Numbered from the stretch's first letter, positions 1 through 5,782 are shown. The stretch: 6,608 nucleotides of DNA from Thermoplasmata archaeon (GCA_021797955.1 JAJZYV010000107.1:1-6608); one strand, 5' to 3'. Notes: a model not told the origin generated them from the letters alone. Translations and numbers: made by a program.

Positions 1-181
1 TGTAGGAAAGTGTGATATAACCCTTATCCTTCAATTTCTTCATTATAATCCCAAAAAGCTTTTCGGCATCATATTCATAATCTTTTACAAAGCTGTACAT
101 GGTTTCATAATATATGGATAATTCATTAATTTGTGGTTTTCCTCGCGTTACAAATATAAATAGTTTAATTTTTCTGATCAC
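1..181 (-). CDS. 5' part of an unrecognised minus-strand protein (60 codons visible, C-terminus beyond window edge)
   Basis: Reading the minus strand from a GTG at 181-179, the frame stays open for 60 codons to the left edge; an in-frame TGA lies six codons upstream of the GTG. The translation begins MIRKIKLFIFVTRGKPQ, continues with an acidic, tyrosine-rich stretch (YETMYSFVKDYEYDAEK) and reaches LKDKGYITLSY at the edge. The ending has the feel of a small helical or winged-helix domain, but no family is recognised and no motif decides the function. There is no Shine-Dalgarno site before the GTG, only an AT-rich stretch about 27 bases upstream (near 208), which would allow leaderless initiation. 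A later start at the ATG whose first base is at 100 is also possible. It is divergent from the malate dehydrogenase gene. That it is a gene at all rests on the open frame and plausible composition, so confidence is modest. Confidence 0.45.
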   Translation of the reverse strand, partial: MIRKIKLFIFVTRGKPQINELSIYYETMYSFVKDYEYDAEKLFGIIMKKLKDKGYITLSY

Positions 182-528
182 ATTCAGTTCAAATTTTCAT
201 AAGAAATTTTTCATTTCCAGGGTTCAAGAAGTAAAATTCAAGGTTATAAGGATCGAATTAGATCTGACTCTACAAATGTATCCCTAGGATTCAATATTCT
301 ACCGGAGATTTATTGGATCTTTTGTATCAAAGCATTATAGGTTGAAGAGATAATTAATCGAGATGATTTCAAGTTTTGATCTTTATTTGAGGGAAGGATC
401 ATATTATACTAACAAAAAAATTGAATCTGAAAAATAAGTAAGTGAAAGTAGAATGTTGGTTTTAACTCCCTGTTATGAACTGTATTATTAAACGAATAAG
501 GCTTTATTATTTAAGACAATGACGTATA
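182..528. other. intergenic region between two divergent genes, no gene found
   Basis: This stretch is AT-rich and stops are frequent in the frames examined. The only ATG-initiated frame of note is a 24-codon plus-strand frame at 363-437 (start MISSFDLYLREG), without a ribosome binding site. No tRNA cloverleaf, C/D-box pattern or direct repeat was seen. It must carry the promoters of the flanking divergent genes. It is longer than the other gaps in this window, so a small RNA or a decayed gene cannot be excluded. Confidence 0.5.
503..512 (+). promoter_or_regulatory. TATA-like element before malate dehydrogenase
   Basis: The run TTTATTATTT is centred about 22 bases upstream of the ATG at 529, slightly close for a leaderless transcript starting at the ATG. 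A second AT-rich candidate (TATTATTAAA, 483-492) would place the transcript start near 514 with a short leader. No Shine-Dalgarno site precedes the ATG in either case. The choice between the two is uncertain. Confidence 0.35.
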
Positions 529-1500
529 ATGAAACCTAAAATTTCGGTTATAGGGGCAGGAAATGTAGGAGCAAGTCTGGCGCAGTTCCTTGTTTTGAAG
601 GAGCTTGGAGATGTTTATCTCTTTGATGTTGTTGATGGAGTTCCAGAAGGTAAGGCACTTGACATTGCAGAGGGAAATCCTCACTGGGGAGTGGATTCTG
701 AGGTTAAGGGATTCACAACTATGGATGAAAGTGCATATAAAAACATGGAAAATTCCGATGTCATAATTATAACTGCAGGTCTTGCCAGAAAACCTGGAAT
801 GAGCAGGGATGACCTATTGGAAAAAAATGTTCAGATTATTTCCTCGGTAGCAAGAAACGTGAAGAAATATTCTCCAAACTCGAATATTGTTATTGTTTCC
901 AACCCAGCAGACACAATGGCGTATGCTTTCCAGAAAGTAAGCGGAATTTCACCTTCTAAAATTATTGGCCTAGGAGGGTCCCTTGACAGTTCCAGGTTCA
1001 GGACATTTCTATCAATGGAACTGGGTGTTTCTGTAGAAGATATTAACGCATTTGTTATAGGAGGGCATGGTGACGATATGGTTCCATTCATTAGATATTC
1101 CAGTGTTTCAGGCATTCCAATTTCAAACCTTTTGTCAAAAGAAAAAATCGATGAAATAGTTAAAAGGACAAGATTTGGCGGAGGAGAAATTGTAAATTAC
1201 CTGAAGACTGGGAGTGCCTATTATGCTCCTGGTGCATCAATAACTGCCATGGTTGAATCCATAATCAGGGACAAGAAGAGAGTAATTCCTTGTGCAGCAT
1301 ATATAGATGAAAATCTCTCAAAGCATTATGATGCAAAGGGTCTTTTTATAGGTGTGCCAATCAAAATAGGCAAAAAGTGTGTTGAAGAGATATACAAAAT
1401 TGATTTCACTCCCGAAGAAAGGGAACTCTGGATGAAAACAGTGAAGTCAGTAGCTGAAAATGCATCAAAAGTTGACCAGTTTTTGGCTAAGGGGAATTAA
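529..1500 (+). CDS. mdh: malate dehydrogenase, NAD-type, lactate/malate dehydrogenase superfamily
   Basis: Cytosolic enzyme that interconverts malate and oxaloacetate, a citric acid cycle step. At 323 residues it has the usual family length. The N-terminal Rossmann fold shows GAGNVG (9-14), with Asp33 at the end of the second strand, which favours NAD over NADP. The active-site loop RKPGMSRDDL carries Arg87 and Arg93; an arginine at position 87, where lactate dehydrogenases have glutamine, marks malate specificity. Asn125 in SNPAD (124-128), Asp153 and Arg156 in LDSSRFR, and His180 in GGHGDDMVP complete the catalytic set, with Asp153-His180 as the proton relay. The ATG at 529 is chosen because the Rossmann strand begins directly after it. 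An overlapping ATG at 519 is out of frame and stops after six codons. The gene converges on queC with a two-base gap, so it is probably a single-gene transcript. Malate versus another 2-hydroxy acid is inferred from residues only. Confidence 0.93.
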   Translation: MKPKISVIGAGNVGASLAQFLVLKELGDVYLFDVVDGVPEGKALDIAEGNPHWGVDSEVKGFTTMDESAYKNMENSDVIIITAGLARKPGMSRDDLLEKNVQIISSVARNVKKYSPNSNIVIVSNPADTMAYAFQKVSGISPSKIIGLGGSLDSSRFRTFLSMELGVSVEDINAFVIGGHGDDMVPFIRYSSVSGIPISNLLSKEKIDEIVKRTRFGGGEIVNYLKTGSAYYAPGASITAMVESIIRDKKRVIPCAAYIDENLSKHYDAKGLFIGVPIKIGKKCVEEIYKIDFTPEERELWMKTVKSVAENASKVDQFLAKGN

Positions 1501-1502
1501 TT

Positions 1503-2210
1503 TCACCCCCAATTTTTTATATAAAATTCAGGTAAATACTCATATTCCACTGGGTCTTTTATCCCAGCTTCCATAAACCCTTTCAAGCGTAGGAGGCAAG
1601 AATCACATTTTCCGCATGCTTTTTCACCACCGAGATAACAGGAATGCGTCAATTCATATGGCACTCCAAGCGACATTCCAAGTTTTATAATTTCTGATTT
1701 TTTTAAGTACTGCAAAGGGACCTCAAGGTTGAACCCCTTGGAAATTCCCATCTTGGTACCCGCGTTAAGGGTATCTCTCATGGCACTGAAAAACTCAGGC
1801 CTGCAATCGGGATAACCCGAATAATCTAGGGCGTTTGCCCCTATAAATATAGTCTGAATTCCACTTACTTCTGCAATTGATGAAGCAATTGTGATGAATA
1901 TGATATTTCTTGAGGGAACGTATGTATTTGGTATGTAATTTTCAGATCGGTTTAAGGAACCTTGTTCAACACCAACATCAGATGTTAGCGAACTTCCCCC
2001 AACCTGTGTAAGATCAATTTTGAATATCTTGTGTTGCAGAGAATAATGATCAGCTATCTTTTTTGCCTTTTCAAGTTCAATCTTATGTCTCTGGCCATAG
2101 TCAAAGGAAAGCGCAAGGAGATCATATCCATCATTCAAAGCAAGCCCTGTTACAGTTGCTGAATCAAGGCCACCAGACATTAGTACTATCCCTTTCCTTT
2201 CTTGAGCCAT
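1503..2210 (-). CDS. queC: 7-cyano-7-deazaguanine (preQ0) synthase QueC
   Basis: ATP-dependent enzyme that converts 7-carboxy-7-deazaguanine and ammonia to preQ0, the base later inserted into archaeal tRNA and matured to archaeosine. The 235 residues show the PP-loop SGGLDS (12-17), FDYGQRH (36-42), YVPSRN (97-102), GANALDYSGYPDCRPEFF (124-141) and four zinc-binding cysteines, Cys191, Cys199, Cys202 and Cys205. All are hallmarks of QueC. There is no N-terminal amidotransferase domain, so this is the stand-alone form rather than the crenarchaeal GAT-QueC fusion. The ATG overlaps the queD stop codon by one base (TAATG) and has a GAGGT ribosome binding site eight bases upstream, within queD, so translation is probably coupled. 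The genes for the preceding enzymes (GTP cyclohydrolase, QueE) and for tRNA-guanine transglycosylase are not in the window. Confidence 0.95.
   Translation of the reverse strand: MAQERKGIVLMSGGLDSATVTGLALNDGYDLLALSFDYGQRHKIELEKAKKIADHYSLQHKIFKIDLTQVGGSSLTSDVGVEQGSLNRSENYIPNTYVPSRNIIFITIASSIAEVSGIQTIFIGANALDYSGYPDCRPEFFSAMRDTLNAGTKMGISKGFNLEVPLQYLKKSEIIKLGMSLGVPYELTHSCYLGGEKACGKCDSCLLRLKGFMEAGIKDPVEYEYLPEFYIKNWG
1513..1518 (+). terminator. possible T-tract terminator of malate dehydrogenase transcript
   Basis: A run of six T lies 12 bases after the stop codon on the plus strand, without a strong hairpin. Archaeal transcription often ends at such T-tracts. It lies inside the 3' end of the convergent queC gene. 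This is inferred from position and composition only. Confidence 0.3.
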
Positions 2211-2680
2211 TAAAATTTACCTCTCCATTCAGCGCCCTGGCCGGGGCCTTCCTGAACTGAAAGAGTTATTTCTGTTATGTTTGGTTGACCTTTTAATGCA
2301 GTTAATAGTTTTTTACCCAAATAACCAGATAATTCCTCGCTGGAACTTGTATTTGTATCTATGAATACAACGAACTGTTCTGGTATAACCATTTTAACGT
2401 CCATATACGAAATATGAACATATCCTTCATTTATCTCATATTTTGAATATTTTTTTGAAGAAGGTAATAGGAGCTTATGATCAAGGGACTCAATTATTCC
2501 CCTTATACTTTTTTTAATGAGACCAAAGTCTGCCATGATTCCGTCGTCAATGGTTCCCTCCACTCCAACCATAATTGCATAATCATGACCATGGAGCCTT
2601 GAGCATTTGTCATGATCTGGGATGAAATGTGCTGCAGCAAACCTTAAATTTGCTTTCCATCCGTCTATGTAGATTTTCAT
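2210..2680 (-). CDS. queD: 6-carboxy-5,6,7,8-tetrahydropterin synthase QueD (PTPS family)
   Basis: Second committed step of 7-deazaguanine synthesis: it converts 7,8-dihydroneopterin triphosphate to 6-carboxytetrahydropterin, which QueE and then QueC carry on to preQ0. The 156-residue protein has the zinc-site histidines His18, His30 and His32 and the catalytic cysteine Cys26 in CSRLHGH (26-32). The C-x3-H-G-H spacing is that of QueD, unlike eukaryotic-type PTPS or the folate-type PTPS-III, which has Glu in place of Cys. Further family marks are MADFGLIKK (49-57), LDHKLL (66-71), the N-T-S-S-S-E segment (110-115) and QEG with Glu144 near the C-terminus. A lengthened, tyrosine-rich loop spans about 74-95. 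It is the first gene of the queD-queC operon. The ATG has no Shine-Dalgarno site, but a TATA element sits 27 bases upstream, which fits a leaderless mRNA. Confidence 0.93.
   Translation of the reverse strand: MKIYIDGWKANLRFAAAHFIPDHDKCSRLHGHDYAIMVGVEGTIDDGIMADFGLIKKSIRGIIESLDHKLLLPSSKKYSKYEINEGYVHISYMDVKMVIPEQFVVFIDTNTSSSEELSGYLGKKLLTALKGQPNITEITLSVQEGPGQGAEWRGKF
2212..2230 (-). promoter_or_regulatory. ribosome binding site for queC inside the end of queD
   Basis: On the minus strand GGAGAGGT precedes the queC ATG, with eight bases between GAGGT and ATG. It lies inside the last codons of queD, whose stop overlaps the queC start as TAATG. This is the clearest internal-gene ribosome binding site in the window, and contrasts with its absence before queD. 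Confidence 0.7.
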
Positions 2681-2703
2681 AATTCAATGATGTGTTTAGG
2701 ATT

Positions 2704-2711
2704 CTTATATC
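2704..2711 (-). promoter_or_regulatory. TATA box of the queD-queC operon
   Basis: GATATAAG on the minus strand is centred about 27 bases upstream of the queD ATG (first base at 2680). This is the archaeal TATA-to-start distance if transcription starts at the ATG itself. No ribosome binding site is seen, so a leaderless transcript is inferred. Confidence 0.5.
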
Positions 2712-2716
2712 TATTG

Positions 2717-2722
2717 AAAAAA
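2717..2722 (-). terminator. possible T-tract terminator of the membrane-protein gene
   Basis: Six consecutive T on the minus strand lie about 90 bases past the stop codon of the membrane-protein gene and immediately upstream of the queD TATA box. The location would isolate the two same-strand units. It is a weak call based on the T-run only; another possibility is that the AT-rich run is part of the queD promoter. Confidence 0.25.
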
Positions 2723-2808
2723 TTTATTTTTGCTTGTTATAAAACAGATCTCTTTCTTCTTATTTTATTAATTAAAGAGCTAATGGTTAATATAAACATG
2801 CTAAAGGA

Positions 2809-3255
2809 TCAGCTCTTATCATCCTTCAGTAAATCGTTTAACTTCGAACCCTTGTCAATTCTAATGGAAATGGAACCTACTACAATGATATATATCCATG
2901 CAACCATGGAAAAGGCTCTTCCAAAGGAATAATTTGCAAATTCAATGTGCCCGGTTAGTGCGGTTGGAGATATGGGTGGTAGAGCAATGACTCCTGACAA
3001 AAGATATACAATCAAATTAAACGCAGTGAATAGGACAGAAGGAAGATACCATATTCTTAACCCCAAAAGAAAAACGATTCCTATTACTATGAAGGCGGCA
3101 ACCTCTATTTCCAGCCAGAAAGTAACATAGGGATATGAAGAAGGAGAAGCATAAAGATGAGCGGCGGCGTCTATGAGGGCAAAACTCAACAGGGTAAATC
3201 TGAGAAATTTGATTTTTGAATAACCACCAGTAATACTTTGAAGAAATTCGTTCAT
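2809..3255 (-). CDS. small integral membrane protein of unknown function, four predicted helices
   Basis: The 148-residue protein is not recognised as a named family. After a short basic N-terminus, hydrophobic segments at about 17-36, 45-65, 70-92 and 107-130 suggest four membrane helices, followed by a short charged tail (KGSKLNDLLKDDKS). Several polar or charged residues sit within or at the ends of the helices: Asp29 and His33, Glu49 and Glu51, Arg67, and His103/Glu105 in the third loop with Arg113 after it. These could bind a ligand, metal or quinone, but nothing in the sequence proves it. There is no signal peptide apart from helix 1. The ATG at 3255 is supported by a TATA box 25 bases upstream. 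It is on the same strand as queD but 128 bases away, with separate promoters, and divergent from the DUF835 gene. That it is a real gene is likely from length, composition and promoter; the function is open. Confidence 0.8.
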   Translation of the reverse strand: MNEFLQSITGGYSKIKFLRFTLLSFALIDAAAHLYASPSSYPYVTFWLEIEVAAFIVIGIVFLLGLRIWYLPSVLFTAFNLIVYLLSGVIALPPISPTALTGHIEFANYSFGRAFSMVAWIYIIVVGSISIRIDKGSKLNDLLKDDKS

Positions 3256-3275
3256 GAGAATGATTATATTCCCAT

Positions 3276-3283
3276 ATTTATAA
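3276..3283 (-). promoter_or_regulatory. TATA box of the membrane-protein gene
   Basis: TTATAAAT on the minus strand is centred about 25 bases upstream of the ATG (first base at 3255), with no ribosome binding site between. It is the best match to an archaeal TATA box in the window and indicates a leaderless transcript. Confidence 0.6.
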
Positions 3284-3411
3284 TACTTTGTTCTATTGAA
3301 ACCCTAATTTTCAAGGAGCTTTATTAGACTATATTATAATAGATGCAATGGATTAGGAATACCAGTCTAAAACATATATGCGAAGAAGAGATCAAATTCT
3401 ATGGAAGAAAA

Positions 3412-3419
3412 TTTAAATA
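3412..3419 (+). promoter_or_regulatory. TATA box of the DUF835/GvpD-like operon
   Basis: TTTAAATA, preceded by the purine-rich GGAAGAAAA that resembles a BRE, is centred 27 bases upstream of the ATG at 3443. The spacing would start transcription at that ATG rather than at the in-frame GTG six bases earlier (3437), so this element decides the start chosen for the gene. Confidence 0.6.
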
Positions 3420-3442
3420 ATAACTTAATACTTTAAGTGAAA

Positions 3443-4309
3443 ATGATAATTTTATATGATCAAGATGGAAGTCATGGTACCATTTTAAATGAATTAATGA
3501 AACCATTGGGTATTCCATACAAGATCATAAAGGAGTTTGACGAGTCAGCAATTATTGAGGGAAAAGCTACAAGCTTAATAATATACCTCACAAAACCTGT
3601 GGATGATGATCTTAAAGATTTTCTTATTTTAGATGAAAGGAGTTATCATCTCATAATATTCATGGATAAGGAAATTGAACTTGAAGATTATATTAAATAT
3701 AGCTCGGAGAATATTGTCTTAAAGACCAAGGATCTTGAAGAGATGAGAACGACGCTTAGGATTGCCATGACTGATAGCAAGGTTAGAAGACTCAGATCAA
3801 TAAACAATACAAGTATCTTTCTTGCTAAAAATGGGCTCTACCCGGGCGTGATATACAACACTGAACCTGAAAAAACCAAGTTGTTTCTTTCTCTTTTATT
3901 TTCAGATAATGTAAATAAAGAAAAAATCCTAGTTATCTCAAGAAATAATTTTCGAATGGAAATACCGGAAGTCCTCAATATTGAAAATTTTATATGGGTC
4001 ACAGATAGCATTGGAGCCGGGAGAAACAGGCCTGCGAATCTTTCCTTCATCATGGAGACTATACAGAAAAAAATAACAGATGATGGTGCAAATATAATAT
4101 TTATTGATATTTTCGATCTTCTAATGATTTACCATTCATTCTTTGAGGTTGCCAGAACATTTGAGCAACTGAAGAGTGCGATTATAGAACGAAATCTATA
4201 TTTCATAATGGTATTGGATAAAGACGCAATGGAAAAGATACAGTACGGAATGATAACGAGATTCTCCGAAGAGTGGAAAATCGAAGCAGTGAGAGATCTA
4301 AGCAAATAG
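3443..4309 (+). CDS. DUF835 domain protein with degenerate receiver-like N-terminal domain
   Basis: The 288-residue soluble protein has two parts. Residues 1-108 alternate short hydrophobic strands (MIILYD, SLIIYL, LIIFMD) with helices, as in a CheY-like fold, but the third strand reads LIIYLTKP, with no aspartate to accept a phosphate. This makes it a pseudo-receiver at best. From about 130 to 285 it follows the archaeal DUF835 pattern: a YPGVIYNTEPEK opening, VISRNN (164-169), WVTDS (185-189), strand IIFIDIFDLLMIY (218-230) and LYFIMVLDKDAM (252-263). DUF835 is common in euryarchaea, often with receiver or other signalling domains; its function is unknown. The assignment is by eye. The ATG at 3443 is preferred over the GTG at 3437 because of the TATA spacing. 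It is first in a two-gene operon; seven bases separate its stop from the ATPase gene. It may pass a signal to that ATPase. Confidence 0.8.
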   Translation: MIILYDQDGSHGTILNELMKPLGIPYKIIKEFDESAIIEGKATSLIIYLTKPVDDDLKDFLILDERSYHLIIFMDKEIELEDYIKYSSENIVLKTKDLEEMRTTLRIAMTDSKVRRLRSINNTSIFLAKNGLYPGVIYNTEPEKTKLFLSLLFSDNVNKEKILVISRNNFRMEIPEVLNIENFIWVTDSIGAGRNRPANLSFIMETIQKKITDDGANIIFIDIFDLLMIYHSFFEVARTFEQLKSAIIERNLYFIMVLDKDAMEKIQYGMITRFSEEWKIEAVRDLSK

Positions 4310-4312
4310 GTG
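4308..4312 (+). promoter_or_regulatory. ribosome binding site of the GvpD-like gene, overlapping the upstream stop codon
   Basis: AGGTG lies four bases before the ATG at 4317. Its first two bases are the last two bases of the upstream TAG stop codon, so a ribosome finishing the DUF835 protein stands on the site. Coupled translation of the two proteins is the natural reading. Confidence 0.6.
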
Positions 4313-4316
4313 CCTA

Positions 4317-5762
4317 ATGTCAGATAACAAAGTTTTTGGTTTATTTTCTGAATTTTTCAATCAGAAATACGGAAAATCTCTGGTGGTAAAAGGGAAACCT
4401 GGTTCAGGAAAAACAACTTTTGCCCTTGAATTTACAGGAATGGTCTACAAAGAAAATCCGGTTCACTATCTCTCCTCGAGGTTCAGCGATGATCCTTTAA
4501 AGGAAGTTTTTAGTTTCATAGATGAAGTTTCATATCGTTCCAATAAAGATTCAATTGAATTTAAGGAGGATTTTTCCAAAGTCACTACCGACTCTTTAAA
4601 AAAACTTGAACAGATGATCGAGGAAAAACGCGTTAATTCATCCTCAAGCGGTCTAATATTCAATATTCAGGAGGTGATTCCTGAAATTAACGCCATTTAT
4701 TCTTTCGTAGAAGAGAATGCAGGTACTAACCCCATAATAATTCTAGACTCAATCGAAGCCTTGGCTCAGAAGTATGGCATTGATGAGGGGATACTATTCT
4801 CGGTATTGCAGAATGATCTTGTGGAGCACTCAGGGGTAGGTCTTGTTGTCATTCTCGAAAACACTGGAAATGCACAATTGGAATATTACGCCGATGGAGT
4901 AATGAGCCTCGATTATAAAATTCTAAATGATTATCTTGTAAGGACTATGAGGATTGAGAAATTTAGGGGTCTCCCCATAGGATCAAACCCGACATTTCTT
5001 TATTCTCTTAAAGGAGGAAGATTTAATGTTTTTCCTCAACCTGAATTTGAATATCCAAAAAAGATGCTGAAAAAACCAGAAATCAAACAAATCAAGCAAT
5101 ATGAAGTACCTCTTGGAAACAAGGAATTTATACCGTTGACTGGTGGAACAGCAGATGAAATACCTCTGGGTACAGTTGTTATACTTCACCGTAAAAATAT
5201 ATCTGAAATAATGGATAATGCAGTAAATCTTTTCAAAAATAACTTAATAAAACAGACAATATCCGAAGGAAGAGGTGTTATTGATGTTACTTCCAGCAGC
5301 TATGAGACATCCAGAACACTGGTTTCAGTTGTGGATTCTGATTTATTGAAACACTATATAACAGCTGAAAGAACAAAACGATCAAATCCATATGTGATTA
5401 ATCTTGAAGGAAAGAGCATGTTCGCCGATTTCCCAAATGAGGTTATAGACTTTTTCATGTCCTCATCTGTGAGGCCAAATGTATACATTTTTTCAACAGA
5501 TTTCCTTTCATTTACTTATGGTCAAAATTTCATAGGGGAGCTTATCAATATAATTAATGAAATTAGAATTACTGGTATAGTTGTCATAGTGGCTGATAAT
5601 GAATATTATGAAAAATTAAGTCATTATTCAGGTCTTACTATTCACTTCTCTGAGGTATCTGGGTCTATTCTGGTCTCTTCTGGCACAAATAAGATCTTTG
5701 TTATGAACATAGATAAGGACAAGGAAGGATGGCCAGTTATTAAACTTACAGAGATAAATTAA
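4317..5762 (+). CDS. GvpD-like / KaiC-related P-loop ATPase
   Basis: The 481-residue cytosolic protein resembles the GvpD and KaiC-like branch of the RecA superfamily. The N-terminal half has a full Walker A, GKPGSGKT (26-33), and a Walker B strand IIILDSIEAL (140-149) with Asp144. It then shows VVILEN (177-182), EYYADGVMSL (189-198), the KFRG motif (215-218) and GGRFNVF (233-239), as in KaiC-like proteins. A serine-rich stretch (108-111) lies between the two Walker motifs. The second half (about 270-481) repeats the layout without nucleotide-binding residues: EIPLGTVVILHR replaces the P-loop and NVYIFSTDFLSF (388-399) the Walker B strand. In haloarchaea GvpD acts against the activator GvpE in gas-vesicle control; Thermoplasmatales relatives carry the family without known gas vesicles, so a regulatory ATPase is the safe call. 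The ATG has its own ribosome binding site. It could equally be named a KaiC-like family protein. Confidence 0.8.
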   Translation: MSDNKVFGLFSEFFNQKYGKSLVVKGKPGSGKTTFALEFTGMVYKENPVHYLSSRFSDDPLKEVFSFIDEVSYRSNKDSIEFKEDFSKVTTDSLKKLEQMIEEKRVNSSSSGLIFNIQEVIPEINAIYSFVEENAGTNPIIILDSIEALAQKYGIDEGILFSVLQNDLVEHSGVGLVVILENTGNAQLEYYADGVMSLDYKILNDYLVRTMRIEKFRGLPIGSNPTFLYSLKGGRFNVFPQPEFEYPKKMLKKPEIKQIKQYEVPLGNKEFIPLTGGTADEIPLGTVVILHRKNISEIMDNAVNLFKNNLIKQTISEGRGVIDVTSSSYETSRTLVSVVDSDLLKHYITAERTKRSNPYVINLEGKSMFADFPNEVIDFFMSSSVRPNVYIFSTDFLSFTYGQNFIGELINIINEIRITGIVVIVADNEYYEKLSHYSGLTIHFSEVSGSILVSSGTNKIFVMNIDKDKEGWPVIKLTEIN

Positions 5763-5765
5763 TTA

Positions 5766-5770
5766 TTTTT
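5766..5770 (+). terminator. possible T-tract terminator after the GvpD-like gene
   Basis: Five T follow the stop codon almost directly, within an AT-rich stretch and without a hairpin. It lies upstream of the hemB promoter candidate, so it would end the two-gene operon there. The T-run is short and the call is tentative. Confidence 0.25.
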
Positions 5771-5782
5771 CATTGAGATGGG

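Noticed and set aside
363..437. 24-codon plus-strand frame (MISSFDLYLREG start)
   Set aside because: Short, no ribosome binding site, no convincing TATA spacing, no recognisable family; expected by chance.
519..539. Six-codon upstream frame (MTYNET) overlapping the mdh start
   Set aside because: Would need a transcript starting upstream of 519 and no ribosome binding site is present; likely chance.
831..1115. Minus-strand 94-codon open frame inside malate dehydrogenase
   Set aside because: Antisense shadow of a gene with a complete set of family motifs; no independent support.
2687..2932. Plus-strand 81-codon open frame beginning MMCLGFLYLL
   Set aside because: It is antisense to the end of the membrane-protein gene and the queD promoter region, with no promoter or ribosome binding site of its own. 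The minus-strand gene has better composition and a TATA box.
3324..3370. Perfect 7-base inverted repeat (TTAGACT / AGTCTAA) in the divergent spacer, and the AT palindrome TATTATAATA at 3332-3341 between its arms
   Set aside because: About one such 7-base pair is expected by chance in a spacer of this length, the arms do not extend, and the palindrome is pure A/T. Not enough to call an operator without comparison to related genomes.
4466..5189. Minus-strand open frames at 4466-4663 and 4983-5189
   Set aside because: Both are antisense to the GvpD-like gene, have low-complexity or serine/cysteine/phenylalanine-rich translations, and no start signals.
4317..5762. Naming the ATPase as a gas-vesicle protein
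   Set aside because: The family name comes from haloarchaeal GvpD. No gas-vesicle structural gene is seen here, so the role was left as a GvpD-like regulatory ATPase.
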